NCBI RefSeq assembly: GCF_029277985.1
Contig: NZ_CP119546.1
Coordinates: 4,092,001 to 4,156,000, forward strand
Length of the DNA: 64,000 bases
Direction: 5' to 3'
Origin: Providencia stuartii
GTDB lineage: Bacteria; Pseudomonadota; Gammaproteobacteria; Enterobacterales; Enterobacteriaceae
The notes under the pieces are model-generated. The model ran no database searches. It was not told where the DNA came from and was given only the letters and a program-made list of their open reading frames with translations. Every line of letters begins with the position of its first letter. Positions within the stretch are counted from its first letter, which is position 1. The position numbers and the translations under genes were made by a program. Below are positions 40,740 to 48,751 of the stretch, piece after piece.

Positions 40740-41838
40740 TCATCGTCAGCGAAGCATCATCGCGTTTATTGGGATAGTGATGTGTATCGGAGGGAGTTTC
40801 ACAAAAACGCTCGCGCAAACTGAATTGACCGACAAGGAAAATACCGTGATTGAGACCTTATTTGAAAAAACAAAACCACAATGCATTGGGCGCTATGTAA
40901 TCAATGTCCCTGAGTCTTTTAATAATCAACTTCGTAATAGTATCTTTATTGGTGACTTTAAAATTGAAAGTCAGTTTATCTACCCACCATCATTTAAACA
41001 ACGCATTGAATTACGTGAAGCAGAATTGCGGGAATGGAAAACCAGTGCAGAAAATGCACCGATGCTGAAAGCGATTATTCAATTACCCGATGGTAAAGGG
41101 GTTGTTTTTGATAGAAATAAACCAACATCCGACGATTCGTATCGAATGTTAGAAGCTCATGTGTATGTGAATCATATAGCTTTTATTATTACTACAAATA
41201 TCAGAGATTTTTCTGACCAAAAGTATGAAAAGAAAAAATTGGCATTTTTAGCCAGAGGGTTTACAGAGGTTCAGGCAAATGATAAACCCACTAAATTAGC
41301 GGCTATGCAGTCGTTAATTACTCGATTACAAGGGCGATTAGATCATGAAATCCCGATGGAAAAAGGTGTTTGCATCCCAAATGGTTTTATTTTAGACGAT
41401 AACGCAATCCCGAAACAGGACGTTTCTTTTGTTTACGACTCGAACGAGTTTATTTTTTCGGTTGAGTCGGATAATCGCTTTGCAGGCTCCAATGACACTC
41501 TATTAAGCCGCAGCGCAGAGATAAACGAAGCGATACGTCGACATAACCGAAAAACCATCCGAAATGGAAATGCATCACCCAATAATATTCCTTCACAGGA
41601 ATGGCTCGTGAAAGGTGAACAAGAAGTGTATTCAAAAACAGAAAATAAACAGATCCCCGATTTACCGTATTATTTCTTTACGTTTAACGGCAATGAAGCA
41701 ACGGGCTCTTTAATTCTCCCTAAATTATATATCGTTATGAATAATAGAAATAAATTTACCACCTATAGTGAATCAGAGATGATCGAAATATGGGACAGAA
41801 TTGTCGGTTCGCTACGTTACAAACCGAATGCGTTTTAA
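40726..41838 (+). CDS. Periplasmic immunity protein, Tli4-like
   Basis: The 370-residue product begins at a GTG inside the end of the lipase gene. It has a signal peptide (hydrophobic IIAFIGIVMCIGG, cleavage near LAQT) and the motif CIGRYVINVPESF at the start of the mature domain, which is characteristic of Tli4 immunity proteins. It would neutralise the cognate phospholipase in the periplasm, where T6SS delivers it. The C-terminal half (LPYYFFTFNG to the end) corresponds to the Tli4 C domain. The overlap gives coupled translation of toxin and antidote. Confidence 0.82.
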   Translation: MQQINHRQRSIIAFIGIVMCIGGSFTKTLAQTELTDKENTVIETLFEKTKPQCIGRYVINVPESFNNQLRNSIFIGDFKIESQFIYPPSFKQRIELREAELREWKTSAENAPMLKAIIQLPDGKGVVFDRNKPTSDDSYRMLEAHVYVNHIAFIITTNIRDFSDQKYEKKKLAFLARGFTEVQANDKPTKLAAMQSLITRLQGRLDHEIPMEKGVCIPNGFILDDNAIPKQDVSFVYDSNEFIFSVESDNRFAGSNDTLLSRSAEINEAIRRHNRKTIRNGNASPNNIPSQEWLVKGEQEVYSKTENKQIPDLPYYFFTFNGNEATGSLILPKLYIVMNNRNKFTTYSESEMIEIWDRIVGSLRYKPNAF

Positions 41839-41877
41839 TTCACACGCTAGAGCGATAATTCTGTTTTTATCGCTCTG

Positions 41878-41905
41878 ATTTAACATAATGGGCCTTATGG
41901 GAACC
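41878..41905. other. dif-like site B (right of the effector cassette)
   Basis: The 28-bp architecture is ATTTAACATAA (identical to the E. coli dif XerD arm), a 6-base spacer TGGGCC, then TTATGGGAACC (9 of 11 matching the XerC arm TTATGCGCACC). It lies 39 bases past the immunity gene. The IS element starts exactly 5 bases beyond the XerC arm. The real chromosomal dif should be at the terminus, so this is a secondary, mobile-element-type site. Confidence 0.75.
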
Positions 41906-41910
41906 TAATA

Positions 41911-41935
41911 TGTAGCTCCAATTTAGTAATGTCAC
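41911..41935 (+). repeat. Left terminal inverted repeat of the IS
   Basis: It begins TGTAGCTCCAATTTAG and ends AATGTCAC. It matches the right end at 20 of 25 positions. Confidence 0.8.
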
Positions 41936-42009
41936 TTTTTAGCCATTTAGAAATGTCACTTTTTGCGGCATAAAGGGGTCAACCTTTTGCCGCGATAAGG
42001 ACATTCAAA

Positions 42010-43368
42010 ATGTTGGTGACTATGTCGGATAAAGAATTAAATCGGATTAATGTTATTCAAGCTGTTTGTGAAAAACGATTACGGCGGTGTGACGCTGCAT
42101 CTCAACTCAATTTAACCGAACGACAGGTGCAGCGGCTCGTTAACCGGTATCGTGAATTAGGTATAGCTGGTCTGGCTCATGCACAACGAGGAAAACAAAG
42201 TAACAACTGTTTTCCTGACGCTTTTAAACTTCGCGTGATGGCGCTACTACACCAAAATTACAGTGATTTTGGCCCAACCCTAGCAGCCGAAAAATTGCAT
42301 GAAAAACACAAGATTATTGTTTCTGTCGAAACTATCAGAAAATGGATGATTGCTGATGGTCTTTGGGTTCCTTATGTTCGACGAAAACCTCGTATTTACC
42401 AGCCTCGTAGTCGTCGTGATTGCCTTGGTGAGCTGATCCAGCTAGATGGTTCTCATCATGATTGGTTTGAAGGTCGAGCCCCAAAATGTTGCTTACTAGT
42501 GTTTGTTGATGATGCCACTGGACGCTTAATGCACCTGCGTTTTGGCGAAACTGAATCTGCCTTTGATTATATGCTAGCAACACGAGAGTACATTGAAAAA
42601 CATGGTAAACCTCTTGCATTCTACAGCGATAAACACGGTGTTTTCCGGGTAAATCATCCAAACGGCGCCACGACCGGTACAACTCAATTTGGTCGAGTTC
42701 TTCATGATATTGGCGTAGAACTGATTTGTGCGAACAGTCCCCAGGCAAAAGGTCGTGTAGAACGTGCGAATAAAACACTCCAAGACCGCCTAATCAAAGA
42801 GATGCGACTAGAAGGCATCAGCAACATTGAAGAAGCTAATGTATGGCTGGAAGGCTTTGTGGGGGATTTTAACCAGCGTTTTGCTCAAGCTCCTAGATAC
42901 CCTAAAAATCTACACCGTCCAGTGACTGAATATCGAGAAGAAATTGATGATATCTTCTCGTGGCAAGAAACACGTAAGCTCACAAAAGCGCTGACATTCC
43001 GCTACGACAAGATGATATATCTTGTTGAGCCAACAGAAGAAAACTCTCGGCTCGCAGGTGAAAACATCCAAGTCTATGACTATCCTGATGGGACACTGGC
43101 TTTCAAATATGGTCACCGTTCACTACGTTATCAGGTGTTTGATAAGCTGGAGTGCATTGACCAAGGACAAATCGTTGATAATAAAAGGCTTGGAACAGTT
43201 CTCAAACTGGATCAGGACAAGATGGATGACTTGGAACGTCAAGGCAAACGAGACAGGAGTCAAAGAATGCTAAAAAGACGAGCTCAAGCAAGGATTCAGG
43301 AGCAACTCAGAGCTATCAACCCAGTATTAGTTAATCCAGAAGAATTTAGAGCCAGTTTGTTAAAGTAG
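42010..43368 (+). CDS. ISNCY-family (IS1202-type) DDE transposase
   Basis: The 452-residue transposase has an N-terminal helix-turn-helix (CDAASQLNLTERQVQRLVNRY), a second HTH-like region (VSVETIRKWM), and a retroviral-integrase core with catalytic acids in LIQLDGSHHDW, FYSDKHGVF and KGRVERANKTLQ. The ATG has AAGGAC 7 bases upstream. The frame is intact and has a full-length C-terminus, so it is potentially active. Confidence 0.93.
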   Translation: MLVTMSDKELNRINVIQAVCEKRLRRCDAASQLNLTERQVQRLVNRYRELGIAGLAHAQRGKQSNNCFPDAFKLRVMALLHQNYSDFGPTLAAEKLHEKHKIIVSVETIRKWMIADGLWVPYVRRKPRIYQPRSRRDCLGELIQLDGSHHDWFEGRAPKCCLLVFVDDATGRLMHLRFGETESAFDYMLATREYIEKHGKPLAFYSDKHGVFRVNHPNGATTGTTQFGRVLHDIGVELICANSPQAKGRVERANKTLQDRLIKEMRLEGISNIEEANVWLEGFVGDFNQRFAQAPRYPKNLHRPVTEYREEIDDIFSWQETRKLTKALTFRYDKMIYLVEPTEENSRLAGENIQVYDYPDGTLAFKYGHRSLRYQVFDKLECIDQGQIVDNKRLGTVLKLDQDKMDDLERQGKRDRSQRMLKRRAQARIQEQLRAINPVLVNPEEFRASLLK

Positions 43369-43378
43369 AGCTAATTCA

Positions 43379-43732
43379 CTAAATTTCTTTTAGATTTGAT
43401 ACAGGGATCCAGCCTTGCTCTCCTGTATCTAATTTTTTGCACCAAACCCAACCATTGGTTTCTTTGTATCCAATGACATGTTCCTGTGTCTCCACATTCA
43501 GTTCCAATGCACTATAGTTTTCTTTGGCAATTCCTGTAGTTTCGCTAATTAATTCAATTATCTGCTTAGGAACCCAACCACTTAAACCATTAAACGAGCA
43601 AAGATACCAATTATGCCAGCCCTCATCTCCTACGTATTTTTCGCCAACAGTCAGCAGGTCACCAGCAGAGAAATGAATGGGATTAGGGTATTCAGAAATA
43701 TGTCTCTTAATCACAATTAACTGTTTTTTCAT
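43379..43732 (-). CDS. SH3-domain passenger protein of the IS
   Basis: The 117-residue protein has two SH3-like folds: residues about 18-60 (SAGDLLTVGEKYVG, then NGLSGWVPKQIIE) and about 75-115 (ELNVETQEHVIG, then TGEQGWIPVSNL). It has no signal peptide. It lies between the transposase and the right inverted repeat, convergent with the transposase, so it travels with the element. The role is unknown; bacterial SH3-like modules often bind cell wall, but a cytoplasmic partner is equally possible. Confidence 0.75.
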   Translation of the reverse strand: MKKQLIVIKRHISEYPNPIHFSAGDLLTVGEKYVGDEGWHNWYLCSFNGLSGWVPKQIIELISETTGIAKENYSALELNVETQEHVIGYKETNGWVWCKKLDTGEQGWIPVSNLKEI

Positions 43733-43832
43733 TACGTTACCAATAATAGTTTTTAACTTTGACTATCATACTGGAAAATTACAGAAAATTCCGTTAAAGA
43801 ATAAAAGTGACATTTCTATTTTGGAGAATTAG

Positions 43833-43857
43833 GTGACATTTTAAAATTGGAGTGACA
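43833..43857 (-). repeat. Right terminal inverted repeat of the IS
   Basis: Read on the minus strand it begins TGTCACTCCAATTTT and ends AATGTCAC. A second AATGTCAC lies further inside, as at the left end. Confidence 0.8.
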
Positions 43858-43971
43858 GCCACTTAGGCACTCATTCAAAAATCTACTCAATTGGCTAAAA
43901 CCACTTCTTTTCACCCGTAAAAACACCATTTTTGATATTGCTCGTTTGTTATTAAAATGGCGGTTTGGGTT

Positions 43972-44151
43972 TCAGCATGGAAATGATACCAAACGGCTAT
44001 TTTTCCAGAATTGCCAAGATTTTTTGGCTGGCACTGATGCAACTGGTTCAGATGTTGTTGGTAGCTTGGATTCGATTAATAGCATGGCATTTTTTAAGCT
44101 ATCAATATGAGCATCTTTGTCTTCCAATCGTTGCTTTAACAAAAAAGATCG
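43972..44151 (-). pseudogene. Fragment of a coiled-coil plasmid- or phage-type protein
   Basis: An open stretch contains LKQRLEDKDAHIDSLKNAML followed by a Pro/Ser/Val linker and KKSWQFWK. This coiled coil with a tryptophan-rich tail resembles the C-termini of plasmid DNA-binding or replication-regulating proteins. It follows the colicin fragment in the same frame after a TAG. It is a remnant, not a functional gene. Confidence 0.4.
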
Positions 44152-44352
44152 CTAATTATCACTTCTTATTGCATTAGGTAACTCAACAAAGAAAAGCTCA
44201 TAACCATCAATTGCTGGTCCAACATACCCCATGCCTTTACTCAACCGTTTAAAGTTCTTGGCGGCATCGGCAATTTTAACTGATTCTAACGCTATGACTA
44301 TTGCTTGGCGATCTTTGGCATTAATTTTTTTATTAATATTAGCTTAAGAGAT
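44152..44352 (-). pseudogene. Remnant of a pore-forming colicin domain
   Basis: The minus strand encodes NKKINAKDRQAIVIALESVK, then KNFKRLSKGMGYVGPAIDGY, ending RSDN and a TAG where colicins have Trp (TDNWRPFFVK). A plus-one frame continues SFFVKATIGRQ. This is the start of the colicin A/E1-type channel domain. The receptor and translocation domains are missing, as is the hydrophobic hairpin, so it is dead. Confidence 0.65.
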
Positions 44353-44478
44353 TTGTTCGTTGTTTTTTATTGTATTTCAAATAGAAGTTAGATCCCGGGG
44401 TTTGGGAAGCAATGGAACAGTAAACGTCGTTAAGCGATCATTTTAACCACTAGCAGCCCGTTCCAAACATTAGTCAGT

Positions 44479-44715
44479 TTAACAAATCTTAGCCATTCTA
44501 TTTAACCCATTAACCATTGTTATCGTTTCGTTGCTTCCCAATATTCCCTTTTCATTAACGCTATCATTCAATTCAGGACAAAGTAGTAAAGATGCCTTAC
44601 CTAAAATAGTCGTAATTACTGCTTGCCAAACCAACTTAAAGCAAATTATTTCACCAACAAAAAATAAATAATAGAAAAACAATCTACCAATTAGCCAAAC
44701 AGCTATATTTTGCAT
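44479..44715 (-). CDS. Small membrane protein, unknown function
   Basis: The 78-residue frame begins MQNIAVWLIGRLFFYYLFFV at an ATG with GAAGG 8 bases upstream. It has one or two hydrophobic segments (residues 5-40) and a hydrophilic tail. It lies upstream of the colicin fragment on the same strand, surrounded by degenerate DNA. It does not resemble the colicin A or E1 immunity proteins that I know. It may be intact but unexpressed. Confidence 0.4.
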   Translation of the reverse strand: MQNIAVWLIGRLFFYYLFFVGEIICFKLVWQAVITTILGKASLLLCPELNDSVNEKGILGSNETITMVNGLNRMAKIC

Positions 44716-44847
44716 TGAATTAACCTTCAAAGGTAATCAAATCCAGTTTTTATATCCTTTCTTGATGATTTCTCTTGCCATTAGGTTAATGACTCTTTAC
44801 CTTAAGCGAAATTTAACTTTTTGTGTGATTAATCGTATTCACTTATT

Positions 44848-45146
44848 ATGATAAAACTGATCCCTGCTGTCTTGTTCTTACCTTTAATCGTCTTTACGGA
44901 ACTCAGTTATTCTGAGCCCTTATGATTTCCAGCCAATAGAGACAGTATGCAGTTTAAACAAAAAAGCGCTTAGAATCGGAAAAACAGCAACGAGAGGTCC
45001 TTGAAAATCAAAATACTGTTACGGTAGACCCGACACAGAAAAGCACTAGTGATAATGCCTTGTGTTTTAACGCGAACCAAATTGAATTAGTGGGGATTTC
45101 CGTTTCTGCCTTTAAAGATAATGTATTATCACCCCTCGGTGATTAA
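44848..45146 (+). pseudogene. Remnant of a two-partner-secretion transporter (TpsB/CdiB/ShlB-like)
   Basis: A signal peptide (MIKLIPAVLFLPLIVFTELS) is followed, after a stop and frame shifts, by KQQREVLENQNTVTVDP and LCFNANQIELVGISVSAFKD. This matches the N-terminal helix and the start of the first POTRA domain of ShlB/HecB/CdiB transporters. It ends abruptly at LSPLGD and TAA, where it runs into the exoprotein fragment. Confidence 0.6.
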
Positions 45147-45267
45147 CGCCACAAATTCGTTACATATCCAAGCAGGGAAAAGCATCAATTTTGATAATAC
45201 CCAGTTAGCCAAAACGAATAAACTCACCCTCAGTGCTAATGCACAATATTGTGATTCATCGCGATGA
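45142..45267 (+). pseudogene. Remnant of a filamentous haemagglutinin/CdiA-like exoprotein
   Basis: The frame INATNSLHIQAGKSINFDNT followed by LAKTNKLTLSANAQ is the beta-helix repeat typical of TpsA proteins. It overlaps the end of the transporter fragment, which looks like a deletion junction joining tpsB to an internal part of tpsA. Confidence 0.55.
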
Positions 45268-45309
45268 ATCCAATTTAATGAAACCCGCAGCTTCAGAGCT
45301 TGCCGCAAA

Positions 45310-45412
45310 TATTAATACCCATCGTTCTGCACACTTCCTCCACCCGGGTGCTGGTTTCAGCCTATTTCAGGGCAAACGCTATCTGTTCTTCGGTATAACG
45401 TGTCTTTTTCAT
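45310..45412 (-). pseudogene. Remnant of IS3-family orfA
   Basis: On the minus strand MKKTRYTEEQIAFALK, a TAG in place of Gln, then AETSTRVEEVCRTMG is the N-terminus of an IS3-family transposase OrfA. It stops matching after the first 32 or so codons. Confidence 0.7.
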
Positions 45413-45811
45413 GTCGGATGACCTCTTTTTCAGGAGAAAAAAGGCAGGAAACTCTACTTTATACCTGTACTGAAGAAAAGGAAGCGATCAGCTTAATGTT
45501 GTATTGCGACGAAAATCCCCAATGAGATCATCGTTTATTGTTTCAATTGCCCAATTCACACCCATCGTCCTTGAATTAATGATTATTAAAATGCAAATCA
45601 TGCTATAAGCAAAAATCGAAAAACAAATTTATAATTTATATAAAAAAGCAATAAAATAATTACAGTGAAAATGAGTTTAAATATATTATTAATTGATAAT
45701 TACAATCTATTTTATTTTTATATGTTTTAATATGCCTCGTGAAATTAAAACACACCGTATATTAGGTAGAATGCCATATTTTGTTTATGACACTCTACGG
45801 GGAAAAATAAC
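45413..45811. other. Non-coding end of the accessory region
   Basis: AT-rich DNA. The first 60 bases may be the terminal part of the IS3 remnant. The rest leads to the uvrD stop and shows no supported feature. Confidence 0.4.
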
Positions 45812-47977
45812 TTATGATACATTTTCTAGCCGAGCATAGGATGCCACGAGCCATTTAATGCCTTGACCTTGGAAAGCAATTTGCAAACGACAATGTTCTC
45901 CACTTCCTTCCAAATTAATAATAGTACCTTCACCAAATTTAGGGTGCCGTACACGTTGGCCTAACGCATAACCTGAATCATTTTGGGTTACTGGTGTGCC
46001 AAGGCGCTGATGATTAACAGGACGAGAAACCGTTGCACGTAAACGAACTTCTTCCACACATTCTGTCGGCAACTCCGCAATAAAACGTGATGGGCGGTGA
46101 TAAACTTCTTTACCATATAAACGACGACTTTCCGCATACGTGATCGTCAGCTTTTGCATCGCTCGCGTGATCCCAACATAAGCTAAGCGACGCTCTTCTT
46201 CTAAGCGACCGCTTTCATCCATTGACATTTGGCTAGGGAACATCCCTTCTTCCATACCAACGATAAAGACGATTGGGAATTCGAGTCCTTTTGCTGAGTG
46301 TAGTGTCATTAACTGCACCGCATCTTGATTCACATCGGCTTGGCCATCACCCGATTCTAATGCGGCATGTGATAAAAAGGCTTGTAGCGGCATCAAATCC
46401 TGATCTTCATCTTGATAACTAAAATCGCGGGTTGCGTTCACCAACTCTTCCAAGTTTTCGATGCGAGCCTGTGCTTTTTCACCTTTCTCTTGCTCATACA
46501 TCGCACGTAGACCAGAGTCATTAATCACTCTATCCGTTTGTACATGTAAGGGCATATCTTGCGTTTCTTTCGCCAGCGCATCGACCAATTCGAGAAAACG
46601 TTCAATAGCCGCCGCGGCACGGCCCCCAAGAACTTGCTCACGAAGTAAATATTCACAACTTTCCCATAAGGTTAATTGTTGGTCTCGTGCGGTTTGGCGT
46701 ACGGTATCCAGAGTACGATCGCCAATACCTCGCGTTGGCGTATTTACCACACGTTCAAAGGAGGCATCGTCATTACGATTAGCAATCAGCCTTAAATAAG
46801 ACAGTGCATCTTTAATTTCTTGACGTTCAAAGAAGCGTTGTCCACCATAAATGCGATATGGCATAGCACTTTGAATTAATGCCTCTTCCAACACACGAGA
46901 TTGCGCGTTGCTACGATATAGCATCGCACAATCCTGCAAAGCACCACCATTTTCTTGCCACTGTTTTATACGGCTGACAATATAGCGCGCTTCATCTAAT
47001 TCATTAAAAGCACAGTAGAGGGAAATCGGCTCACCATCGCCATCTTCCGTCCATAAATTTTTCCCTAATCGATCGCTATTATGCGCAATTAAGGCATTCG
47101 CAGCTTTCAGAATATTGTTAGTGGAACGGTAATTTTGTTCAAGACGGATTGTTTCAGCCCCAGGGAAGTCATTCAAAAAACGCTGAATATTTTCCACTTG
47201 TGCCCCACGCCAGCCGTAAATTGATTGATCATCATCGCCAACAATCATCACCTTACCCGTTTCGCCAGCTAACACGCGGATCCAAGCGTATTGAATGCTG
47301 TTCGTATCTTGGAATTCGTCGACGAGAATATTCGTGAAGCGTTCACGATAGTGTTGCAATACATGGGGCTTATTGAGCCATAATTCATGGGCTCGTAATA
47401 ACAACTCAGCAAAATCGACTAACCCAGCACGATCACAAGCCTCTTGATAAGCTTGATACACTTTTAACCATGTACTTTCTATCGGGTTACCATAACATTC
47501 GATATGTTGAGGACGTAATCCCTCATCTTTTTTACCGTTGATGTACCACATTCCTTGGCGGGGGGGCCATTGTTTTTCATCAAGATTCATCGCTTTTAAC
47601 AACCGACGAATTAATCGATATTGGTCATCGCTATCGAGAATTTGGAAATCTTGTGGTAAGCCAGCATCCAAATAGTGTTGACGTAGTAAGCGATGGGCTA
47701 AACCGTGGAAAGTACCAATCCACATGCCACCTTCACTTGAGCCAATCAACTGATTGATACGATGGCGCATTTCTGCTGCTGCTTTGTTGGTAAAGGTCAC
47801 TGCCATGATCGAGAATGGTGATGCATGCTCAACCGCCATTAACCAAGCGATTCTGTGTACCAATACGCGCGTTTTACCACTACCTGCTCCTGCAAGTACT
47901 AATAAGTTAGTGCGTGGTGCAGCAACTGCCTCACGCTGTTTATCATTAAGGCCTTCGAGCAGATAAGAAACGTCCAT
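45812..47977 (-). CDS. uvrD: DNA helicase II
   Basis: UvrD is a 3'-5' superfamily 1A helicase of nucleotide excision and mismatch repair that also dismantles RecA filaments. It shows Q motif and Walker A LAGAGSGKTRVLVHRIAWL, DEFQDTN (motif II), GDDDQSIYGWRGA (III), RLEQNYRS (IV) and VGITRAMQKL (VI), plus a C-terminal Tudor-like region (GQRVRHPKFGEGTI). The ATG at 47977 gives MDVSYLLEGLNDKQREAVAA and 721 residues; the frame extends four codons more. It is preceded by a LexA-box promoter. Confidence 0.97.
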   Translation of the reverse strand: MDVSYLLEGLNDKQREAVAAPRTNLLVLAGAGSGKTRVLVHRIAWLMAVEHASPFSIMAVTFTNKAAAEMRHRINQLIGSSEGGMWIGTFHGLAHRLLRQHYLDAGLPQDFQILDSDDQYRLIRRLLKAMNLDEKQWPPRQGMWYINGKKDEGLRPQHIECYGNPIESTWLKVYQAYQEACDRAGLVDFAELLLRAHELWLNKPHVLQHYRERFTNILVDEFQDTNSIQYAWIRVLAGETGKVMIVGDDDQSIYGWRGAQVENIQRFLNDFPGAETIRLEQNYRSTNNILKAANALIAHNSDRLGKNLWTEDGDGEPISLYCAFNELDEARYIVSRIKQWQENGGALQDCAMLYRSNAQSRVLEEALIQSAMPYRIYGGQRFFERQEIKDALSYLRLIANRNDDASFERVVNTPTRGIGDRTLDTVRQTARDQQLTLWESCEYLLREQVLGGRAAAAIERFLELVDALAKETQDMPLHVQTDRVINDSGLRAMYEQEKGEKAQARIENLEELVNATRDFSYQDEDQDLMPLQAFLSHAALESGDGQADVNQDAVQLMTLHSAKGLEFPIVFIVGMEEGMFPSQMSMDESGRLEEERRLAYVGITRAMQKLTITYAESRRLYGKEVYHRPSRFIAELPTECVEEVRLRATVSRPVNHQRLGTPVTQNDSGYALGQRVRHPKFGEGTIINLEGSGEHCRLQIAFQGQGIKWLVASYARLENVS

Positions 47978-48011
47978 AATTACCATCAAAGCAGAACAGT
48001 GGCCACGACCA

Positions 48012-48061
48012 CTGTGTTTTTATACAGAAAATGATTATACCAGCGACAATAGAGAAGCCAA
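48012..48061 (-). promoter_or_regulatory. SOS (LexA-controlled) promoter of uvrD
   Basis: On the minus strand TTGGCT (48056-48061), a 16-base spacer and a perfect TATAAT (48034-48039) are followed by the LexA box CTGTATAAAAACACAG (48012-48027), which has the invariant CTG-N10-CAG. The box covers the expected start site, as in E. coli uvrD. The -10 and -35 lie within or next to the end of yigB. Confidence 0.85.
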
Positions 48062-48751
48062 CTGCGAAATTTCAACATGCGGCAATAAGCGTACATCTTT
48101 CTCTTCCATGAGTGTTTTATTGTCGACGTTAATCCAACAGGCTTGCATACCACTACGAATAGCACCCTCTACATCCGTCAATAGATTATCGCCCACATGT
48201 AAAATAGCATGAGGCTGTAAATCGAGTTTTTGCGCGGCTAGCCGATACATATCACAATAAGGTTTTGAGCGCCCATCCGGCCCTGCTTTCAACACAAACT
48301 GAAAATATTGCCCCAAGCCACAAGCATCTGGCTCTGCATTACCGTTGGTAATCGCCACTAGGGGTAATTTTTCTGCAAGCTGAGCTAATATCTGGTGGGT
48401 TGATTCAGGAATATCTATTTGATTTCGCCAATAAGTAAAATGAGCCATTAGTTCATCCGCCCCTTTTAGAGCGTCTTCTCGGCTATATCCATAATGGCAA
48501 AACATCATTTTCGATGATAACCAGCGCCAGCGGGTGATATCGTGGCAAATATCCGGTTCTTGTTCAGCCACAATGCGACGAAAAGTATACAAATCATGAT
48601 GAGTAAAATGACTGAATTGTGGATCATATTCACGGACAAAACGTAATACCTCTTCTTCCGTTTTATCAATGACCGGATGGTTATCATATAAAGTATCATC
48701 CAAATCAAACGTTATCGCTTGAATCGGTGACAGCGGACGGTAAAAATGCAT
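48035..48751 (-). CDS. yigB: FMN phosphatase YigB
   Basis: YigB is a HAD-family hydrolase that in E. coli dephosphorylates FMN to riboflavin. The 238 residues equal the E. coli length, with motif I FDLDDTLYDN (residue 15), motif II AITNGNAE, and motif IV HVGDNLLTDVEGA. The stop codon of xerC overlaps its start. It is in the lptM-dapF-yigA-xerC-yigB operon. Confidence 0.95.
   Translation of the reverse strand: MHFYRPLSPIQAITFDLDDTLYDNHPVIDKTEEEVLRFVREYDPQFSHFTHHDLYTFRRIVAEQEPDICHDITRWRWLSSKMMFCHYGYSREDALKGADELMAHFTYWRNQIDIPESTHQILAQLAEKLPLVAITNGNAEPDACGLGQYFQFVLKAGPDGRSKPYCDMYRLAAQKLDLQPHAILHVGDNLLTDVEGAIRSGMQACWINVDNKTLMEEKDVRLLPHVEISQLASLLSLV

Larger units (their letters stand above)
41911..43857 (+). 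mobile_element. IS1202-group (ISNCY) insertion sequence with passenger gene
   Basis: The element is 1947 bases, delimited by 25-bp imperfect terminal inverted repeats (20 of 25 identical). It holds one DDE transposase and, on the opposite strand near the right end, an SH3-domain gene. Each end carries two AATGTCAC motifs that may bind transposase. It is inserted 5 bp from the XerC arm of dif-like site B. The bases flanking the two ends (TAATA and GCCAC) do not match, so a target duplication is missing on the right, consistent with later rearrangement. Confidence 0.82.

Noticed and set aside
43965..44177. 70-codon plus-strand frame in the toxin debris
   Set aside because: It is antisense to the recognisable coiled-coil and colicin fragments on the minus strand.
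44479..44715. Small membrane protein as the colicin immunity protein
   Set aside because: Its orientation and sequence do not fit the immunity proteins of pore-forming colicins that I know; kept as unknown.
45233..45421. 62-codon plus-strand frame
   Set aside because: It runs from the TpsA remnant into antisense IS3 orfA and has no coherent composition.
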